From: Monoplex corrugatus
Taxonomy: Eukaryota > Mollusca > Gastropoda > Littorinimorpha > Ranellidae
NCBI GenBank assembly: GCA_030674185.1
Contig: CM060315.1
Coordinates: forward strand, 88,026,415-88,090,414
Length of the DNA: 64,000 nucleotides
Direction: 5' to 3'
Both the position numbers and the translations under genes were made by a program. Under the pieces are notes generated by a model. It worked only from the letters and a program-made list of their open reading frames with translations. It did no database searches and was not told the DNA's origin. Below, piece after piece: positions 1 to 9,612 of the stretch. Numbering within the stretch: the stretch's first letter is position 1; every line of letters begins with the position of its first letter.

Positions 1-7
1 TAGGATT

Positions 8-1879
8 TTATGCAGGAGAGAAAAGGTGAGTTTTGAGAGCGGACTTGAAGGAGACAAAAGTAGGTTGCTGACGGACTGAGAGAGGAAGTTTGTTCCAGGA
101 GAGTGGACCAGAAACAGAGAAGGCTCGTGGACCATAGGTATTGAGCTTAGTGCGTGGAAAGCGAAGAGTCAGAGGATCAGAGGCAGAGCGGAGGGTACGT
201 GAGGGAACATAGATCTCAAGTAGGCTTGACAGGTAATCGGGGGCTGCGTTATTGAGGCTTTTGTAGCACATGGTGTCTAGTTTGTACTGTATGCGCTTTG
301 ATACAGGGAGCCAGTGAAGTTGTGCCAGGAGAGGAGATATGTGGTCAGCTTTTTTCTTTTTGAGTACAAGGCGTGCAGCATTGTTTTGAATGCGCTGTAG
401 GATGTGAATGGTGGAGGCAGGAAGACCAGACAGGAGTGAATTGCAATAGTCAATGCGAGACATTATGAAGGAGAGAACGAGTTTTGCAGTTGTTTCGACA
501 GAGAGATACTTCCTGATCAGCTTTATACGATGGAGATGATAGTAGCAGGATCTGGCAGTTTGAGAAACAAAGTTGTTCATGGAGAGGGTAGAGTCAATGC
601 AGACACCAAGGTTTTTAGCTGAATCAGAAATTGGGACTGATGTGTTACATAATGGGAGAGAAAGAGGAGGCAGCTGAGAAAGTTTCTGACGGGTGCCAAT
701 GAGGATAGCTTCTGTTTTGTCGTCATTAAGCTGAAGTCTATTGTGTGTCATCCAGTTCTTAATGTCCGAGTAACACTCAGTGGTGCGAGTCAACAGGCGC
801 TGTATATTATCAGGTGAGTCACTGTCTTGAAGTTGGGTGTCATCAGCATAGAAGTGGTGTTTTATAGAATGGGAGTTGGTGATGGTGGACAGGGGGGAGG
901 TGTAAAGAGTGAAAAGAACAGGGCCAAGGACAGATCCTTGTGGAACACCCAGGTATGCAGGTTGAGAGTAAGTGCCATTGATGAGAACGGTTTGTTTTCT
1001 GTTTGATAGGTATGAAGTGAACCAAGACAGAGCAATGTCAGAGATGCCAAAAGTATGATGAAGTCTAGAAAGGAGAATACCATGATCAATGGTATCAAAG
1101 GCTGCAGACAGATCAAGGAGTGTGAGGAGAGAGACTTTGCCAGTATCAGTTGCAAGGAGGAGATTGTTGAGAATGTGTAGTAGGGCAGTTTCAGTGCTAT
1201 GGCACTGGCGGTAGGCTGACTGGAAAGGATTGAGGAGATTGTTGGCAGACAGGTGAGAGTTCAGCTGGTTGAGGACGACTTTTTCAAGGAGTTTTGACAA
1301 GAAAGAGAGATTAGAGATAGGCCGGTAATTTTTCAGTTCATTTGGATCTAAATTGTGTTTCTTGAGGAGAGGGTGAACAATAGCAGACTTGAAAGAATCT
1401 GGGACAGTTCCAGTTTGAAGAGAAGTGTTGATGATGTCAGTGATGAATGGGAGGAGAGTAGGTAGACAGTCGGCGTAGACAGAACCTGGAAGAGGATCCA
1501 GTTCGCAGGTTTTGAACGACATGGATCTGATTGTGTTGAGAATTTCTTCTTGTGAGACTGGGGTAAAAGTAGTAAGAGGTGTGCCAGAGAAGGAAGGGTC
1601 AGGTGGGCATGGTTGACAGGGTGTCCTGTCAAGCCTGTCACGAAGAGTTTGTATTTTGGTGGTGAAATAGTTGGAGAATACAGATGGGAGTTCTTCATTT
1701 GTATGTTTTGTTGGGAGAGGTAAATCTTTTCGTGTGCCAAGGAGATGATTCATGGTTGTAAAGAGTTCTTTTGAAGAAGAGGCATTCAGGATTTTGGTTT
1801 GGAAATAGCTTGTTTTTGCTGATGCAATGAGGGTGGATACTTTTGTTTTAGAGGCTTGGAAAAGTTGCCTGTGTGACAA
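8..1879 (-). CDS. LINE-A reverse transcriptase, CR1/L2-like, 5'-truncated copy
   Basis: Open frame of 623 codons whose stop (TAA) lies at positions 8-10. It encodes the RT part of a non-LTR retrotransposon. RT motifs appear in order: [16 protein letters not shown], the catalytic-Asp block [13 protein letters not shown] (about residues 250-265), [13 protein letters not shown], and FYADDTQL (about residue 345). The C-terminal part (HWLPVSKRIQYK, PSRTLRS) is typical of CR1/L2-type elements. No apurinic-like endonuclease domain precedes it. The open frame begins with a non-ATG codon beside a (GT)n tract, so the copy looks 5'-truncated rather than starting there. A related copy lies at 58859-60918 on the plus strand. 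The 3' UTR is outside the window. RT identity is seen directly; the clade is judged from motif style and is less certain. Confidence 0.9.
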   Translation of the reverse strand: MSHRQLFQASKTKVSTLIASAKTSYFQTKILNASSSKELFTTMNHLLGTRKDLPLPTKHTNEELPSVFSNYFTTKIQTLRDRLDRTPCQPCPPDPSFSGTPLTTFTPVSQEEILNTIRSMSFKTCELDPLPGSVYADCLPTLLPFITDIINTSLQTGTVPDSFKSAIVHPLLKKHNLDPNELKNYRPISNLSFLSKLLEKVVLNQLNSHLSANNLLNPFQSAYRQCHSTETALLHILNNLLLATDTGKVSLLTLLDLSAAFDTIDHGILLSRLHHTFGISDIALSWFTSYLSNRKQTVLINGTYSQPAYLGVPQGSVLGPVLFTLYTSPLSTITNSHSIKHHFYADDTQLQDSDSPDNIQRLLTRTTECYSDIKNWMTHNRLQLNDDKTEAILIGTRQKLSQLPPLSLPLCNTSVPISDSAKNLGVCIDSTLSMNNFVSQTARSCYYHLHRIKLIRKYLSVETTAKLVLSFIMSRIDYCNSLLSGLPASTIHILQRIQNNAARLVLKKKKADHISPLLAQLHWLPVSKRIQYKLDTMCYKSLNNAAPDYLSSLLEIYVPSRTLRSASDPLTLRFPRTKLNTYGPRAFSVSGPLSWNKLPLSVRQQPTFVSFKSALKTHLFSPA

Positions 1880-1885
1880 CGTTCT

Positions 1886-1888
<3 letters not shown>

Positions 1889-1950
<62 letters not shown>

Positions 1951-2011
1951 TGTGTGTGTTTGTGTGTGTGTTTTTGTGTGTGTGTTTGTTTTTGTGTGTG
2001 TTTGTTTTGTG

Positions 2012-2043
<32 letters not shown>

Positions 2044-2100
2044 CGTGTATGTGTGTGTGTATCTGTGTGTGTGTATGTGTGAGGAACAGAGAGAGAGAGA
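1889..2100. repeat. (GT)n microsatellite, interrupted
   Basis: A pure GT run of about 60 bp passes into GTGTTT/GTGTAT-interrupted repeats and ends in a short GA run. It abuts the 5' truncation point of the neighbouring LINE-A copy. Cys/Val-rich open frames here are only repeat translation. Confidence 0.95.
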
Positions 2101-2249
2101 GTGACTACTGTATTTAAATGTTTCCTCCGATTCTACAAAAAACAGCTGCTTCATGGTTTATATCATTTGAAACTTGGAGCTACTTCTTCCCCACCCCATC
2201 CCCTTTGTATTCAAGCCACACATTCAAGACGTGCATATTGAGTTTTCAT

Positions 2250-2570
2250 GTCATAAAGGGAGAGATAGAATGTATGTGTGTGCATGAAAAAAAAAGTCTA
2301 CATAAAGATAAATTGATTGAGCATATAGTTTTAATCTTAAAAAGTAAGAGGTAGAACGTATGTGTGCGCGTGTAGGCTTAGATGTGAATGAAAAGAGTTT
2401 ACTTAAAGATTTATTGATTGTGTGTGTTTTTCGGTTGTTTTTGTTTGTTTGTTTTTTCTTTTCTTTCTTTCTTTTTTTTTTTTTAGTTTAAGAACAGAGT
2501 ACCGTAATAAAATGTATTTGTGTGCATGTATATGCGTATGAAAAAAGTCTACATAAAGATTGATTGATTT
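2250..2570. repeat. Three diverged repeats around 'CTACATAAAGATT'
   Basis: Three loosely similar segments each join a GTGTG(C)ATG stretch to a motif like CTACATAAAGATTGATTG (near 2295, 2400 and 2550). The middle also holds a T-rich run. The origin is not recognised. Confidence 0.4.
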
Positions 2571-2574
2571 GATT

Positions 2575-2960
2575 CAAGTTTTATGTCAGCAGGGTGATAG
2601 GGCTGATGGGGATAACCATCCCAGGGAAGTAGGGGAAAGGGGATTCATCTAATCCTATACGGCACGTACAGCAGTTATATTAAGTCGGCCAGCTTAACCC
2701 TTTGACTCCCACACCCTATCTACTAACTGCAAACACTTAACTCTTTGATTTCTTCACCCTATCCATAAGTTTCCTGCATTAAACTGGTGGATAGGGTAAG
2801 GGAATCAAAGGGTTAAGCTTTTGCTTTGCTAGCGTGGATGGCAATGCAGGATGCTGGTAGACAGGGTGCAGGAGTCAAAAGGTTAATGTAGCACATTCCA
2901 GGTTTGAATCCACAGTCATCAACATGTGAATCCAACTGTCATAGTAAAGATTTCACAACT
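2575..2960 (-). repeat. S2 SINE-like repeat, antisense, interrupted by a MITE
   Basis: Shares GGGATAACCATCCCAGGGAA and the downstream 'ATCTAATCCTATAC' with 49455-49620. It continues into a diverged antisense S2 tRNA-like region (GGTTTGAATCCACA). The hairpin MITE at 2694-2886 interrupts it. Confidence 0.6.
2694..2886. mobile_element. Hairpin MITE with TTAA ends (copy 1)
   Basis: A 193-bp palindromic element bounded by TTAA. The outer arms read TTAACCCTTTGACTCCCAC and, at the right, the near reverse complement. An inner palindrome centres on the CCTGCA region. It has no coding capacity. The ends (TTAA then CCCTTTG) resemble those of piggyBac-type non-autonomous elements; that assignment is inference. 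Other copies are at 4170-4372, 17333-17456, 33588-33780, 51930-52035 and 63519-63641. Confidence 0.75.
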
Positions 2961-3309
2961 GTTTGATGTTTATAGAACTTTACCACATTTGAACAGGAGA
3001 CTGGCACAGCAGCCTAGAAGTATGGACATTTATTTAATGGTCCATGCTTACATGATAGAACTGTGACCCAAAATGTGGAATTAGGTCAAATGCTCAACAT
3101 ATCTAGAAGTTTTAATCTTGTAAGTTTCAAAGACACTACCAGTAAACCATTTAGTGAGTTGCTATATGCATTGTATTGTACAAACTGTTGTCTTAAAACC
3201 ACAAACTGTTTTTTTTTTTGGTCTGGTTGCACATGTTGCCTGTAGATGCTTCAGAAAAGAAAAGATTGTTAATATGGCTTGACCATTATGCTGTAATATA
3301 AAGTGTGTG

Positions 3310-3552
3310 TGTGTCTGCAATATTAAAAACCGGTCTGTTCACTACCCGCCTATTTCTTTCCATCATTCTGGTGGTGTCAGCTTTGTGTTTGCAAGGTGCT
3401 CCCCTCCCCCTCCCCTTTCCAAAACCTTGCCAGCGAGCACATAAGGTTTTGCACTGGCTATGGGAATCTGCCAGATGATTGTTGGCAGATTTGGGTGGAG
3501 CACATGTGGAATTGCCCAAATGCTTTGAATCCCTCTTGAACAAACTCCAAAC
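3310..3552 (+). repeat. S2 SINE-like fragment, sense
   Basis: Carries S2 landmarks: CCATCATTCTGGTGGTGTCA, AAACCTTGCCAGC, GGTGGAGCACATGTGGAA and CCTCTTGAACAAACTCC. The tRNA-like head is missing or decayed. Confidence 0.65.
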
Positions 3553-4169
3553 TCAGAAAAAGGAAGATTTTTAGTACGGCACAATCAACTGAATTTTTGT
3601 TGTGTATGTTTTTTATGAGAGTGTAAACTGAGGGTGGACATTATCATCTGAATTTTTGTTGTGTACTGTATATTTTTCATCACAATGTGAACTGAGGTTG
3701 GACCCATACATCTCAAAGATACAGACATCTAAAAATAAAACAAGTAGACACGATTTTTACAAAACAAACATTTTAAAAGATTTCTCATCAGATGGCAGCC
3801 CCCACCAACATAAATTTATATTATTTTAATAATCCAGTACTAATAGTTTCATCCAGATATATCCAACACAGAATTGGACGCATGGGTTGAATAATTCTTT
3901 GCAATGAAGGCCTAGTCTTCCAGTCATCATCATCTTCCAGGATGTTACACAGTTTGCTTTAAATTTATAACACTTAACATTGGGCTGTAGGTGATATGAC
4001 ATGGACAATTAAAATCAGCCATGCCAAAAATGTGTGGCTAACATGTAAATAAATGCCAGCAGGGATTAACATTTACAGCTATTTTGTGGAAAGACTTTCA
4101 GTTTCAATTTCTAACAAATTAATTCGCATTCCTGCGACATGTTCGTTCAGCAACACCATCATCAGTTGT
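3553..4169. other. Intergenic, nothing recognised
   Basis: AT-rich sequence with a short near-duplication (CTGAATTTTTGTTGTGTA at about 3590 and 3650). No convincing coding frame or RNA was seen. Confidence 0.5.
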
Positions 4170-4372
4170 TTAACCCTCCGATTCCAGCACTCTATCCACC
4201 AACTGCAAAGACTTAACCCTCTGACCTCATCCTATCCACCAGCTTCCTCTGACTCCTTAACCCTATCCACCACCTTCCTGCAGGAAGGTGGTGGATAGGG
4301 TTAGGGAGTCAGAGAGTTAAGTTTTTGCTTTGCAGGATACTGATGGACAGGGTATGGGAGTCAAAGGGTTAA
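4170..4372. mobile_element. Hairpin MITE with TTAA ends (copy 2)
   Basis: Same nested-palindrome design as copy 1, about 203 bp. The centre (CACCTTCCTGCAGGAAGGTG) is a perfect palindrome. The outer ends are TTAACCCTCCG and AAGGGTTAA. Confidence 0.75.
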
Positions 4373-4917
4373 GAAACCTAAATCAAAGTGACCACAAGCG
4401 TTCTTACAGTAAGAGCCAGAGACACAGAAAACAGAATCAGAACGCATATTAATGACCGTATTTGTACCGGTAACAAGACAAGACAGGTGCTCTCTTGTCA
4501 TGTAAGTGTGTAACTACATGTTCTGATTCTATTTTTGTGTGTTTTCAGTTCCTCGAGTAAATAAAAAATCCTTCCTCTGCCTCACTCCTACACATTACTA
4601 AATTGCGTATAAACTGATGATAAATGAAAAACTTGACACATTGACAAAAACAAACATACACAAACTCGCATACGTAATTATACCCATACATCCACATACA
4701 TACCATCACATGCACTCCTTATGTAAATAAAGAAAACTCCAGACCAAATTAAAACTAAACATGGCAACTGGTATTGTATTCATTTGATTTATGCACAATT
4801 TTGTAAATTTGACACAGAATGATCACATATGAATGGATTCATGATATGAAGTCATGAACAGCGAGAAAATGGGAATGAAACAATACCTTGTCAATCAAAA
4901 CAACAATTTAACAATAT
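4373..4917. other. Intergenic, nothing recognised
   Basis: AT-rich sequence with no gene-like frame, RNA or repeat family recognised. Confidence 0.4.
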
Positions 4918-5025
4918 CACACACACACATACACACACACACACACACACACCACACACAACACCACACACACACACACACACACACACCACTCACACAC
5001 ACACACACACACATACACACACTGA
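4918..5025. repeat. (CA)n microsatellite, interrupted
   Basis: CA dinucleotide tract broken by CAT, CAAC and CACCA interruptions. Confidence 0.95.
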
Positions 5026-5624
5026 CAGTGACACAGTCTCTACATTCAGGATCACAATTCAGCTCCTTGTCTGCTTCAGCCAAATGTTTCACAGAATCAC
5101 GCATCAACTGAACAAATCTTTTCAACATTTCATAAAATCACTCGCATCACAGATCTGGTCCATTAAACAACAAATATTCATCAGTGTTAAGCACTACAGT
5201 TCACTGGCTGCAAACAATTGGCACCACTCAAGTCTTCTCACAGTGCATGTATCACACAAACAAAAAAAGCACCTTGATCTAGATACAGGCATGGGCAAAT
5301 AAAGATATTTAAAAAAAATCTTTCAGAAAAACATGAGATCACAGATTAATAGGTTAATGATTTAAGAGAGAAATGAAATAAAGTTATACATGCAGGCCTT
5401 CACACACACAAAAAACAAACTTGTCAGAAAATAGAGAAAAATAGTTATATTGGAGCATATACATAAAAAAACAAACCTGTCAAAAAATGAATAACTTGTA
5501 ATAAAAAACAAACCTGTCAAAGTAAATAGCCAAACTTGTAAAATGCACGTACACACCCAAGCACTACCACAAAGAAACTTGGCCTGCCACAGAACTGCTT
5601 GAATGCTTTGCCATGGAGATTTTG

Positions 5625-5627
<3 letters not shown>
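5026..5627. other. Probable Jun 3' UTR or downstream region
   Basis: Lies 3' of Jun on the minus strand. It contains a short motif, AAAAACAAACCTGTC, repeated near 5468 and 5504. I found no clear minus-strand AATAAA, so the 3' end of the transcript is not placed. Confidence 0.4.

Positions 5628-5680
<53 letters not shown>
5628..5680. repeat. (CA)n microsatellite in the Jun 3' flank
   Basis: About 53 bp of CA repeat, beginning roughly 25 bp beyond the Jun stop codon on the minus strand. Confidence 0.95.
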
Positions 5681-5683
<3 letters not shown>

Positions 5684-5704
5684 CACATGCACAACAAAAT
5701 GCCA

Positions 5705-6644
5705 CTACAATGTCATATTCTGCGTGATCATGATTTGACAACCACTGTTGACATGCTCAACAATCTGCTGCTTCAGTTTCATCACTTGTTCCCTGAGACC
5801 AGTCGCCGGTGGTCAGTAAGTCATTATTCTGTCCTTTCAAGTCTTTCACACGATCTTCCAAACGAGCAATCCGTTCCAGTTTTCGCGTACGACACTTCCG
5901 TGCAGCGACTCGGTTCCGCGCCCTCTTCCTCTCCAGCTTGATCCGTTCCTGAGATTCCATGTTGATCGGGGACAGGGGTGGGGAGGAGCTCAAGCAAGGG
6001 ACAGTCTGGGGCTCCTCCTCCAGTTTCGGCTGACGGAGCTGGATGTCCACCACTGGGGCAGGCTGGTGAGAGGAAAGTGAGGGTTTGGCATGAGACACCA
6101 CCCCCACCGCTGAAGACACCGGCAAGGAAGCCGCCCCAGCCGTGGACAAGTTGACACCGTTGGGGAGGGTGGTGGTGGCGGACACCTGCTGAAGGGAGGT
6201 CACCACTGGAAGAGCCGCGCTCTCTGTCACCGTGGAGTTGGGCGGAAAGGACTGTCCGATGGAGTTGTTCGCTGTCGACGTGATAATGGCTTTGGCCTGG
6301 GAAGGAGGAAACGGCAGAGCCTTCTCTGTGGGCTCCTCTGATGACTGAAGCTGCGCCAAGGCGTCCACAAAGCCTCGGGCGTAGGCCTCTTGCTCTTCCG
6401 TCACAAACTTGGGGAAGACGAATTGAGTAGGGGTGGGAGTTGTTGTCACCATGCCGTTGGCTTGGATAATCATTTTCTCTAGCTCCGGCGAAGCCAACTT
6501 GAGCATATGCAAGTCTGGTGACTGCAGGAGAGCTGCCGTTTTCTTGGCTTTCGCACCTGAACCATTGAAATCCAGTGTCATGTTCCGTTTGAGTCGTTTC
6601 ACAGCCGATTCTGGTTCAATCGAGTCGAACATTGATGGTTCCAT
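5705..6644 (-). CDS. JUN: Jun, AP-1 bZIP transcription factor (apparent 1-nt frameshift in zipper)
   Basis: Intronless Jun homologue. Jun dimerises with Fos, ATF or itself through a leucine zipper and binds TGACTCA sites in the nucleus. I chose the ATG at 6642-6644 (A at -3, G at +4): the frame is open further upstream to a TAG but has no earlier ATG. The N-terminal activation region keeps the JNK-type Ser/Thr-Pro sites: QSPDL (Ser42), LASPELE (Ser52) and TTTPTPTQF (Thr69, Thr71). The basic region spans about residues 232-261 and has the NxxAAxxCR signature (Asn244, Ala247, Ala248, Cys251, Arg252), but Arg where Jun usually has Ser (AARKCR). Zipper leucines are at 262, 269 and 276. Near 5798-5802 one extra base throws the frame out, giving a premature stop at 5757. 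The next frame resumes exactly as a Jun tail ([18 protein letters not shown]) and stops at 5705-5707. Corrected length would be about 312 residues. An assembly indel is the likeliest cause. Confidence 0.93.
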
Positions 6645-6719
6645 TTTCACTGAAGGCACACGTAGATCCAGTTTGAAACAGAGTGTGTTATCTCGGCGCC
6701 AGTCGAAAACTGAATGCGA

Positions 6720-7040
6720 TGACTCACAGGGTCGAAGGCGGGGAACCCTTTTCTAGCAGTAGGCTACAGTCACTCGTCGTCGTGAGCCTGCTCGTAGTAA
6801 AGTCCGCCTGCCCGTAAACGTCTATTTAACCCGTGACTCATGTCTCTTAATATAGAATGACATCATAAGCAAGCATTTTCATTGGCTGAAAATGACATCA
6901 TACAATGGTTACTATTTAGAAGTGTGTATCACAAAAGGAATAAAGAAGGAAGATACACCATTCTAGCACTGAAATAAGGTTATGTCACGTGGTCATGGCT
7001 TGTGGAAACTCCATTGGTCGATAAGATGACGTTGGGCATT
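6720..7040 (-). promoter_or_regulatory. Putative Jun promoter with AP-1, CRE-like and CCAAT motifs
   Basis: Upstream of Jun are two perfect TGACTCA sites (6720-6726, in the presumed 5' UTR, and 6834-6840) and two TGACATCAT sites (6858-6866, 6893-6901). The latter match the proximal AP-1/ATF element described for vertebrate c-jun promoters. There are two CCAAT boxes in Jun orientation (6881-6885, 7013-7017), an E-box CACGTG (6986-6991), a TGACGT half site (7027-7032) and a TATA-like TTAAATAG (6822-6829). The clustering suggests autoregulation by AP-1. No transcription start can be proven from sequence. Confidence 0.6.
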
Positions 7041-7561
7041 GTGGGATTTGGTTTGCGTTCTATGTCATAAGTACTTGTGATTCTAATTTTGGAAGAAAAC
7101 GCGACCTGTCGTCTGCTTCAAAGCTTGAATTTACAGTTACAATCGTTCAGTTTGTCAAAGTATTGCTCCATATGTATACTATTTAGTTAAATAGTAATGT
7201 AACAAGATACATCTTTCGTACTAGAACGTTATAATGTTATATGAAGCTAAAAAAATGTGAAATGTCGGTCTGTTTTTCGAGTTTCTCTAGGCTTTGCCTG
7301 TACCTTCATCAGTCTGATCAGACTACAGTGCATATCGTGTATACAGACAAACCACAATTTTTGAATAAATTTATCATATCATTTAACGTATAATGCTAAA
7401 CCCCGTATTTTCTACTTGCTTATGTGTTGAAGTAATAATTTTAATTCATAAACAACCGTTTTGTGGTGTTCTCTGTATCAATTTTTGCAGGCTAGCCCAA
7501 GGTACTCATTGGTTTCGAGACGACCAGCGAGCCAAACCGGAAACATTTTTTTATTACTAAT
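7041..7561. other. Intergenic between Jun promoter and RTE-1 insertion
   Basis: AT-rich. No coding frame or repeat recognised. It could hold upstream Jun elements or a non-coding first exon of MSH5, but nothing visible proves either. Confidence 0.35.
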
Positions 7562-7573
7562 ATTAGGCCTAGT

Positions 7574-7790
7574 CCAGCACAATTGCTACTCCTCTTGAGC
7601 CACCTTTTTCATTTCCACTATATACAACTGTATGCTCTCCTACAGTAAAAAGTCCCTGCCCACTCCATCTAACCTCACAGAGCCCTGTTATGTTCATCTT
7701 GCTCCTTTCTAATTCTTTGACTAGTAGGTAGAGCTTTCCTAATTCTAACATAGTCTGTACATTCCATGTCCCTATATTCAAATCCTTTTT
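7574..7790 (-). pseudogene. Inverted N-terminal endonuclease fragment of RTE-1
   Basis: Reads on the minus strand as about 70 residues of an apurinic-like endonuclease. The two first catalytic motifs are present: IGTWNVQTM (Asn) and LCEVRWSG (Glu), followed by GGSRGVAIVL. It stops exactly at the target-site duplication. Its N-terminus lies at the internal junction, as expected for a 5' inversion of the same insertion. Confidence 0.85.
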
Positions 7791-9590
7791 TTGCTGGCAC
7801 AAGAATGCAGTAAAATCAATGAACACAACGAAAACAGGAAGTCGAGGGAGCTCTTCAAACAAATAAAAAAAGTGAAAAAAACAAATTTCAAAGCAACAAA
7901 CCAATGCATCAACAACAAGGATGGTCACACTCTGACTGAACCAGATGATGTCTTGGATAGGTGGAACGAATATGGCACATCACTTTTTGGCAAGCCTGAC
8001 AGCCATGAAAATAATTTAGAGCCAAATTTGGAATTGATCCCTGGAGATACGGAACCTGCACCTCTGCTCAGCGAAGTTGAATCTGCCATTAAAGATCTAA
8101 AATGCAGAAAGTCTCCTGGTCTTGACAATATTCCTGGAGAGTTGTTGAAACACTCAGGTGATGGTGGACTCAAAGTAATGCATCACTTATGCTGCAAGAT
8201 ATGGAAGACTTGTCAGTGGCCTACAGACTGGAAGCTCCAAGAATTTGTCATGTTACATAAGAGTGGAAATGTCAAAGACTGCAACAATTATAGAACAATT
8301 GCACTGATCAGTCATGCCAGTAAAATACTGCTGATAATAATTTTAAACAGGTTAAAGCCAAAAGTAGAGGAAGAGCTATCCGACTGTCAGGCAGGCTATA
8401 GGAAAAACAGGGGAACAATAGATATGCTGTTTGTACTCCAGATATTGATAGAAAAGATTAGAAACACAGACCAAGAGATGTTCATCGTTTTCATTGACTA
8501 CAGCAAAGCATTTGATAGCGTGATTCACCAAAGTCTTTTCCACTTCATGATCAAAATGGGTTTTCCAAGACATCTGGTTTCCCTCATAGCTTCATTATAT
8601 AATGATCAAAAAGCAACAATCAGATGGAATAATCAAAACTGTAAATTTTTTAACATCACTAAAGGGGTAAGGCAAGGTTGCATCCTGTCTCCACATCTCT
8701 TCAGCATATACACTGAACATATCATGAGAGAAGCAGACATAGAAGACATGGGAGTAAATATTGGTGGTAGAAACCTGTCAAATTTACGCTACGCAGATGA
8801 CACAGGATTACTGGCAGACAACATTACAGGCTCTAGGAGGATCCTGTACAGGGTAGACCGGGTTGGAAAGGCAGCTGGGCTGGACTTAAATTCAAAGAAG
8901 ACAAAGGTTATGCATGTTGCAGGCAAATATAACACTAGACAGGACCAGATCATGCTAAACCAAGTCCCTCTAGAAAATGTCAAGGACTTTAGATATTTAG
9001 GTTCAGTCAAGACACATGATGGAACATGCTCAAAAGACATAAAGATGAGAATTGGAATGGCCAAGAACAGTATGGTTCAATTGAACAATATTTGGAAAGA
9101 CCACAGCATAACAGCAGACCTTAAGATAAAACTCTTAAAATGTCTTGTCTGGCCAGTGATGTTATACGGCTGCGAGGCATGGACAATGAAGAAAGAGGAT
9201 GAAAGACGAGTGGAAGCAGCAGAGCTGTGGTTTTACCGACGACTGCTGAGGGTCAAATGGACGGATAGGCGCTCAAATGAAAGCATACTGAATGAGTTGG
9301 GTACTACACGCAAGCTTCTAGTACTCATACAACGGAGGAAACTGAAATATGTTGGACACGCAATCCGTAATGAGAGAACAGACTTGATGTCCACTGTCCT
9401 CCAAGGTAAAGTGGAAGGAAAGAGAAGCAGAGGACGGCCACCTGCATCACTTGCTAGAAACATCACAAACATCAGTGGCAAGAAACTCCAGGAGGTGGTC
9501 AGACTTAGCCAAGATCGAGAGTGCTGGAGGCAACTTGTGAGGACATCATGTGCAGCGGCCAACACTGTTCCCAGTGACGCCGACAGGTGA
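7791..9590 (+). CDS. RTE-1 reverse transcriptase, 5'-incomplete
   Basis: 599 open codons with no stop. RT motifs in order: KSPGLDNIPGELLK, YRTIALISHASKILL, FIDYSKAFDSV, GVRQGCILSPHLF and LRYADDTGLL, followed by the RTE-type region LYGCEAWTM and RSRGRPP. The first ATG-like start is only the inversion junction (TTG at 7791); the true ORF would have begun in the endonuclease. Catalytic Asp residues are intact, but the copy cannot be functional because the endonuclease is broken. Confidence 0.92.
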   Translation: MLAQECSKINEHNENRKSRELFKQIKKVKKTNFKATNQCINNKDGHTLTEPDDVLDRWNEYGTSLFGKPDSHENNLEPNLELIPGDTEPAPLLSEVESAIKDLKCRKSPGLDNIPGELLKHSGDGGLKVMHHLCCKIWKTCQWPTDWKLQEFVMLHKSGNVKDCNNYRTIALISHASKILLIIILNRLKPKVEEELSDCQAGYRKNRGTIDMLFVLQILIEKIRNTDQEMFIVFIDYSKAFDSVIHQSLFHFMIKMGFPRHLVSLIASLYNDQKATIRWNNQNCKFFNITKGVRQGCILSPHLFSIYTEHIMREADIEDMGVNIGGRNLSNLRYADDTGLLADNITGSRRILYRVDRVGKAAGLDLNSKKTKVMHVAGKYNTRQDQIMLNQVPLENVKDFRYLGSVKTHDGTCSKDIKMRIGMAKNSMVQLNNIWKDHSITADLKIKLLKCLVWPVMLYGCEAWTMKKEDERRVEAAELWFYRRLLRVKWTDRRSNESILNELGTTRKLLVLIQRRKLKYVGHAIRNERTDLMSTVLQGKVEGKRSRGRPPASLARNITNISGKKLQEVVRLSQDRECWRQLVRTSCAAANTVPSDADR

Positions 9591-9612
9591 GACAGGTGAG
9601 ATTAGGCCTAGT

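Larger units (their letters stand above)
7562..9612 (+). mobile_element. RTE-1: RTE-clade LINE with inverted 5' end and 12-bp target-site duplication
   Basis: The element is 7574-9600. It is flanked by a perfect direct repeat ATTAGGCCTAGT at 7562-7573 and 9601-9612. It has two parts: an endonuclease-encoding 5' piece in reverse orientation (7574 to about 7790), then the RT-encoding 3' piece in forward orientation. The 3' end is not poly(A) but a short tandem repeat (GACAGGTGA twice), as is common for RTE elements. This layout is the classic product of twin priming. About 330 codons between the two parts are missing. Confidence 0.88.

Noticed and set aside
1827..2154. Cys/Val-rich or His/Thr-rich open frames in GT/CA tracts here and at many other places
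   Set aside because: Pure dinucleotide repeats stay open in several frames; these are not genes.
5757..5812. An intron in Jun to explain the frame change
   Set aside because: The frame resumes within a few bases, leaving no room for an intron, and the zipper spacing is kept if one base is removed.
7569..7928. An independent minus-strand gene with an endonuclease start
   Set aside because: Its upstream part (7791-7928) is the shadow of the RT frame; only 7574-7790 is real endonuclease sequence, explained by the 5' inversion.
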